NCBI GenBank assembly: GCA_030762895.1
Contig: CM061063.1
Span: 74,211,836 to 74,275,835 of the forward strand
Length of the DNA stretch: 64,000 nt
DNA from: Sophora flavescens
Lineage: Eukaryota > Streptophyta > Magnoliopsida > Fabales > Fabaceae
Direction: 5' to 3'
A model generated the notes under the pieces. That model was not told the origin of the DNA, ran no database searches, and saw only the letters and a program-made list of their open reading frames with translations. Below, piece by piece: positions 61,681 through 64,000 of the stretch (its first letter is position 1; each line of letters starts with the position of its first letter). The position numbers and the translations under genes are program-made.

Positions 61681-62189
61681 ATATAAAATAAAAAGTCAAA
61701 GTTTGACTTTAAAAATATTTTCTTGGAAAATGATTAATGATGGCAAGTTTTGAAATTATTTACGGTGAACTTTAAAAATAGCAGTACTTGTTTTGACAAG
61801 AGGTTTAATCAGAATTGATTTAAATTTTAAAGCTGAAGTTTCATTAAAAGAGTTTTCAAGTAGAAATGATTTTCTGTAAATGAGTTTTACTTAGCGACGA
61901 TATAGAACTTAGTAACCGAGATGTCGGGGTGCTAGTGTTCTTATGACGTTGTCTTATTTTGGATTTGTTTTTCACAGACAAAAACGATGTAAAACGATGT
62001 TATGGAACTTAATAACCGAGACGTCGGGGTATTAAGGTTCGTTATGTTGTATACTGGGTATCTACTTAAAGAAGTTAAAACGTTTTGAGATGTTTTCTAT
62101 TACCACGAACCTAAGACTGATTGCAACGGTCTAAGGGCTTCGTGATTGAGCACTCGGACTTTGAGGTCCTGTGTTGTTAATAAAAATTG

Positions 62190-62400
62190 TAAAGATGTTG
62201 AAAACGATGATGCTTTTGAGAGCATTCGATGTTGAAAACGATGATAAGTTGAAAGCTTTTGAGAGCTTTGATGTTTAAAAATGATGATAAGTTGAAAGCT
62301 TTTGAGAGCTTTGATGTTTAAAAATGATGATAAGTTGAAAGCTTTTGAGAGCTTTGATGTTTAAAAACGATGATGGGTCGAAAGCTTTTGAGAGCTTTGA
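62190..62400. repeat. 43-bp tandem repeat in the solo LTR
   Basis: The unit beginning gatgataagttgaaagc and containing ttttgagagctttgatg repeats about four to five times with few changes. Frames through it only reflect the repeat. Confidence 0.9.
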
Positions 62401-62483
62401 CAAATAAAGATATAGCACAAAGAAAAGTGTTGAGAACAAAAGGTTTTTATTGCATGCATTTGGCAGACGTGCCATGATCAAAC

Positions 62484-62735
62484 GAGTGATTACCATGCGG
62501 CGTCATGGTAGATCATAAAGATGTTCTTATTGTGCCTAGTGGACAATGAGGCCCTATCTACGTTGGGACACCTGTGCCACAATGTTGGACAGTGTGTGAT
62601 AGGTTTTATATGAGTGATTACCATGCGGCGTCATGGTAGATCATAAAGATGTTCTTATTGTGCCGGGTGGACAATGAGGCCCCATCAACGTTGATATCAC
62701 CTGTGCCTCGATGTTGGACAGTGTGAGATGGGTTT
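62484..62735. repeat. ~128-bp tandem duplication in the solo LTR
   Basis: Two units begin gagtgattaccatgcggcg at 62484 and 62612 and share ttggacagtgtg near their ends, with several substitutions. Confidence 0.9.
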
Positions 62736-62739
62736 TGAT

Positions 62740-62795
62740 TGCGTGTCTGTGACTGCGTGTCTGTGACTGCGTGTCTGTGGCTGCGTGCCTGTAAC
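62740..62795. repeat. 14-bp tandem repeat GCGTGTCTGTGACT
   Basis: About four units of gcgtgtctgtgact, the last ones diverged. Confidence 0.9.
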
Positions 62796-62979
62796 TATCG
62801 AGTCTGATCAACTCATTACGATGTTGGAGATATCTCATGAGATTAGGTATGAATGTTAGATGATGTTTTGAAGTGCTCATGCATAGTTTTTCAACGTTGA
62901 TGTTTGGGGTGTGAAACCCATTGATAAACGATGTGATATAATATGAATGAGTAGGTTGTTCTAAATATCTATATGTGTA

Positions 62980-63912
62980 TGTGCCTTCTTTTGTGTTACG
63001 CATTTAGTTATGGTGATAAATCCATATATTGGTGTCTCACCCTTACAACACATCTCAGAGACGTACAAGGGGTATGATCCCCACACGAAGAAGAAGGCTG
63101 TCTAGTTGGAAGCGTGTTGTGCTGCTCCAGTTAGCGGTAGTGTCTGTTTGTTACGACCAGCTTAGGTCCTATTATGTTTTGAAGATAAAACTGATGTTGA
63201 TTTAGGTATGAAAATATATGAGGCAGTATAGTTGTAAGATTTATATACATTGTGTTGTTAAGTGTGATTTGATTAAGTTGTTATTGTTATGAAGTTAAAA
63301 AGAAAAAAAAAATTATCACCATATTTTGAAAAGATAAACGTAGAGAAAATATTATTTTCCGAAAGTAACCAGCAAATTAAGTTTTATTTCCGCAAACGGG
63401 TAACCATGTGATGACCGAGTTTATGGTGTCACAGTTGCAGTAGTTGTTGTGTATGTGCCTTCTTTTGTGTTACGCATTTAGTTATATATTGGTGTCTCAC
63501 CCTTACAACACATCTCAGAGACGTACAAGGGGTATGATCCCTACACGAAGAAGAAGGCTGTCTAGTTGGAAGCGTGTTGTGCTGCTCCAGTTAGCGGTAG
63601 TGTCTGTTTGTTACGACCAGCTTAGGTCCTATTATGTTTTGAAGATAAAACTGATGTTGATTTAGGTATGAAAATATATGAGGCAGTATAGTTGTAAGAT
63701 TTATATACATTGTGTTGTTAAGTGTGATTTGATTAAGTTGTTATTGTTATGAAGTTAAAAAGAAAAAAAAATTATCACCATATTTTGAAAAGATAAACGT
63801 AGAGAAAATATTATTTTCCGAAAGTAACCAACAAATTAAGTTTTATTTCCGCAAACGGGTAACCATGTGATGACCGAGTTTAGGGTGTCACAGTTGCAGT
63901 AGTTGTTGTGTA
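62980..63912. repeat. Tandem duplication spanning the LTR end and 20 bp of host copia
   Basis: Unit 1 (62980-63453) and unit 2 (63454-63912) are nearly identical. Each holds the last part of the solo LTR, its terminal GGTGTCACA, the target copy GTTGC and the host bases agtagttgttgtgta. Unit 2 lacks about 15 bases near its start and has a few substitutions. The sequence tgtgta is present at all three breakpoints. The event postdates LTR insertion. Confidence 0.93.
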
Positions 63913-64000
63913 CAAATTTTATGGATGAAACAACAACTCCTTGACTATGGCTTAAAACTTAACAAAATTCCTATAAGATGTGACAATACTAGTGCCATAA
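63898..64000 (+). pseudogene. pol: Copia element 5 RNase H, 3' part
   Basis: After the second LTR end the copia frame resumes with QILWMKQQLLDYGLKLNKIP and RCDNTSAI. A base appears to be missing in the AGSCC region, giving a frameshift. It runs off the window. Confidence 0.85.

Larger units (their letters stand above)
59248..63433 (+). mobile_element. Solo LTR (gypsy type) inserted in copia RNase H
   Basis: It starts TGTAACACCCCGATTTT and ends GGTGTCACA, with GTTGC on both sides (59243-59247 and after the end). No gag or pol motif lies between, so it looks like a 4.2-kb solo LTR left by recombination between two LTRs. Its start resembles the Tekay-type LTR at 7745 (TGTAACAtCCCGATTTT). It holds several tandem repeats near its end. 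Orientation follows the TGTAACACC start. Confidence 0.85.

Noticed and set aside
62190..62400. Regularly spaced repeats resembling a CRISPR array
   Set aside because: Units are head-to-tail without unique spacers, in a plant LTR.
62275..62496. 73-codon minus frame
   Set aside because: Product of the 43-bp tandem repeat.

Overview
This window is a plant intergenic stretch built almost entirely from LTR retrotransposons, most of them broken and nested in one another. I found no intact host gene, no rRNA or tRNA gene and no CRISPR array. The AT-rich DNA, chromodomain-bearing Ty3/gypsy (Tekay/Del-type) elements, Tat-type gypsy with an antisense ORF, SIRE/Maximus-type Ty1/copia and a tRNA-Asp-primed Athila-like element point to a dicot with a large repeat-rich genome. 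A legume is my guess, from general similarity only.

Layout. (1) 1-3577: a non-autonomous minus-strand element with a tRNA-Asp primer site, long terminal repeats and a broken Q/E-rich ORF, inserted in the gag of (2), a plus-strand Tekay-type gypsy (3578-10629) whose 2.9-kb 3' LTR is complete. (3) 10630-14740: the only stretch not mostly made of recognisable transposons; it holds microsatellites, a possible exon remnant and weak transposon-like fragments. (4) 14751-16253: gag of a plus-strand Tat-type gypsy. Its integrase tail, antisense ORF and 3' LTR reappear at 32202-36904 and 55037-about 55112. (5) 16254-32201: a composite block on the minus strand. A second Tekay-type gypsy (3' LTR and pol) is fused at about 22151 to SIRE-type copia DNA arranged as partial gag, LTR, full internal region, LTR. 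(6) 36905-55031: a third gypsy (minus strand, target-site duplication AAGAG) lies in the Tat 3' LTR, and a fourth of the same family (42621-51382, target-site duplication AAGAC/AAGAT) lies inside the third. (7) about 55113-64000: a plus-strand copia element lacking protease and integrase, whose RNase H is split by a 4.2-kb solo LTR (59248-63433, target-site duplication GTTGC). The end of that LTR and 20 bp of host were later duplicated in tandem.

The coding parts are the usual gag (CCHC knuckles), aspartic protease, reverse transcriptase, RNase H, integrase and chromodomain. Every element carries stops, frameshifts, deletions or lost catalytic residues, many consistent with C-to-T decay of methylated DNA. 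The most notable patterns are: family-specific clusters of short palindromes or GC-rich repeats just upstream of the TATA box in five LTR families; an antisense ORF module in the Tat element flanked by similar 3'-UTR motifs; a copia array fused to gypsy; and a tandem duplication crossing an LTR/host junction.
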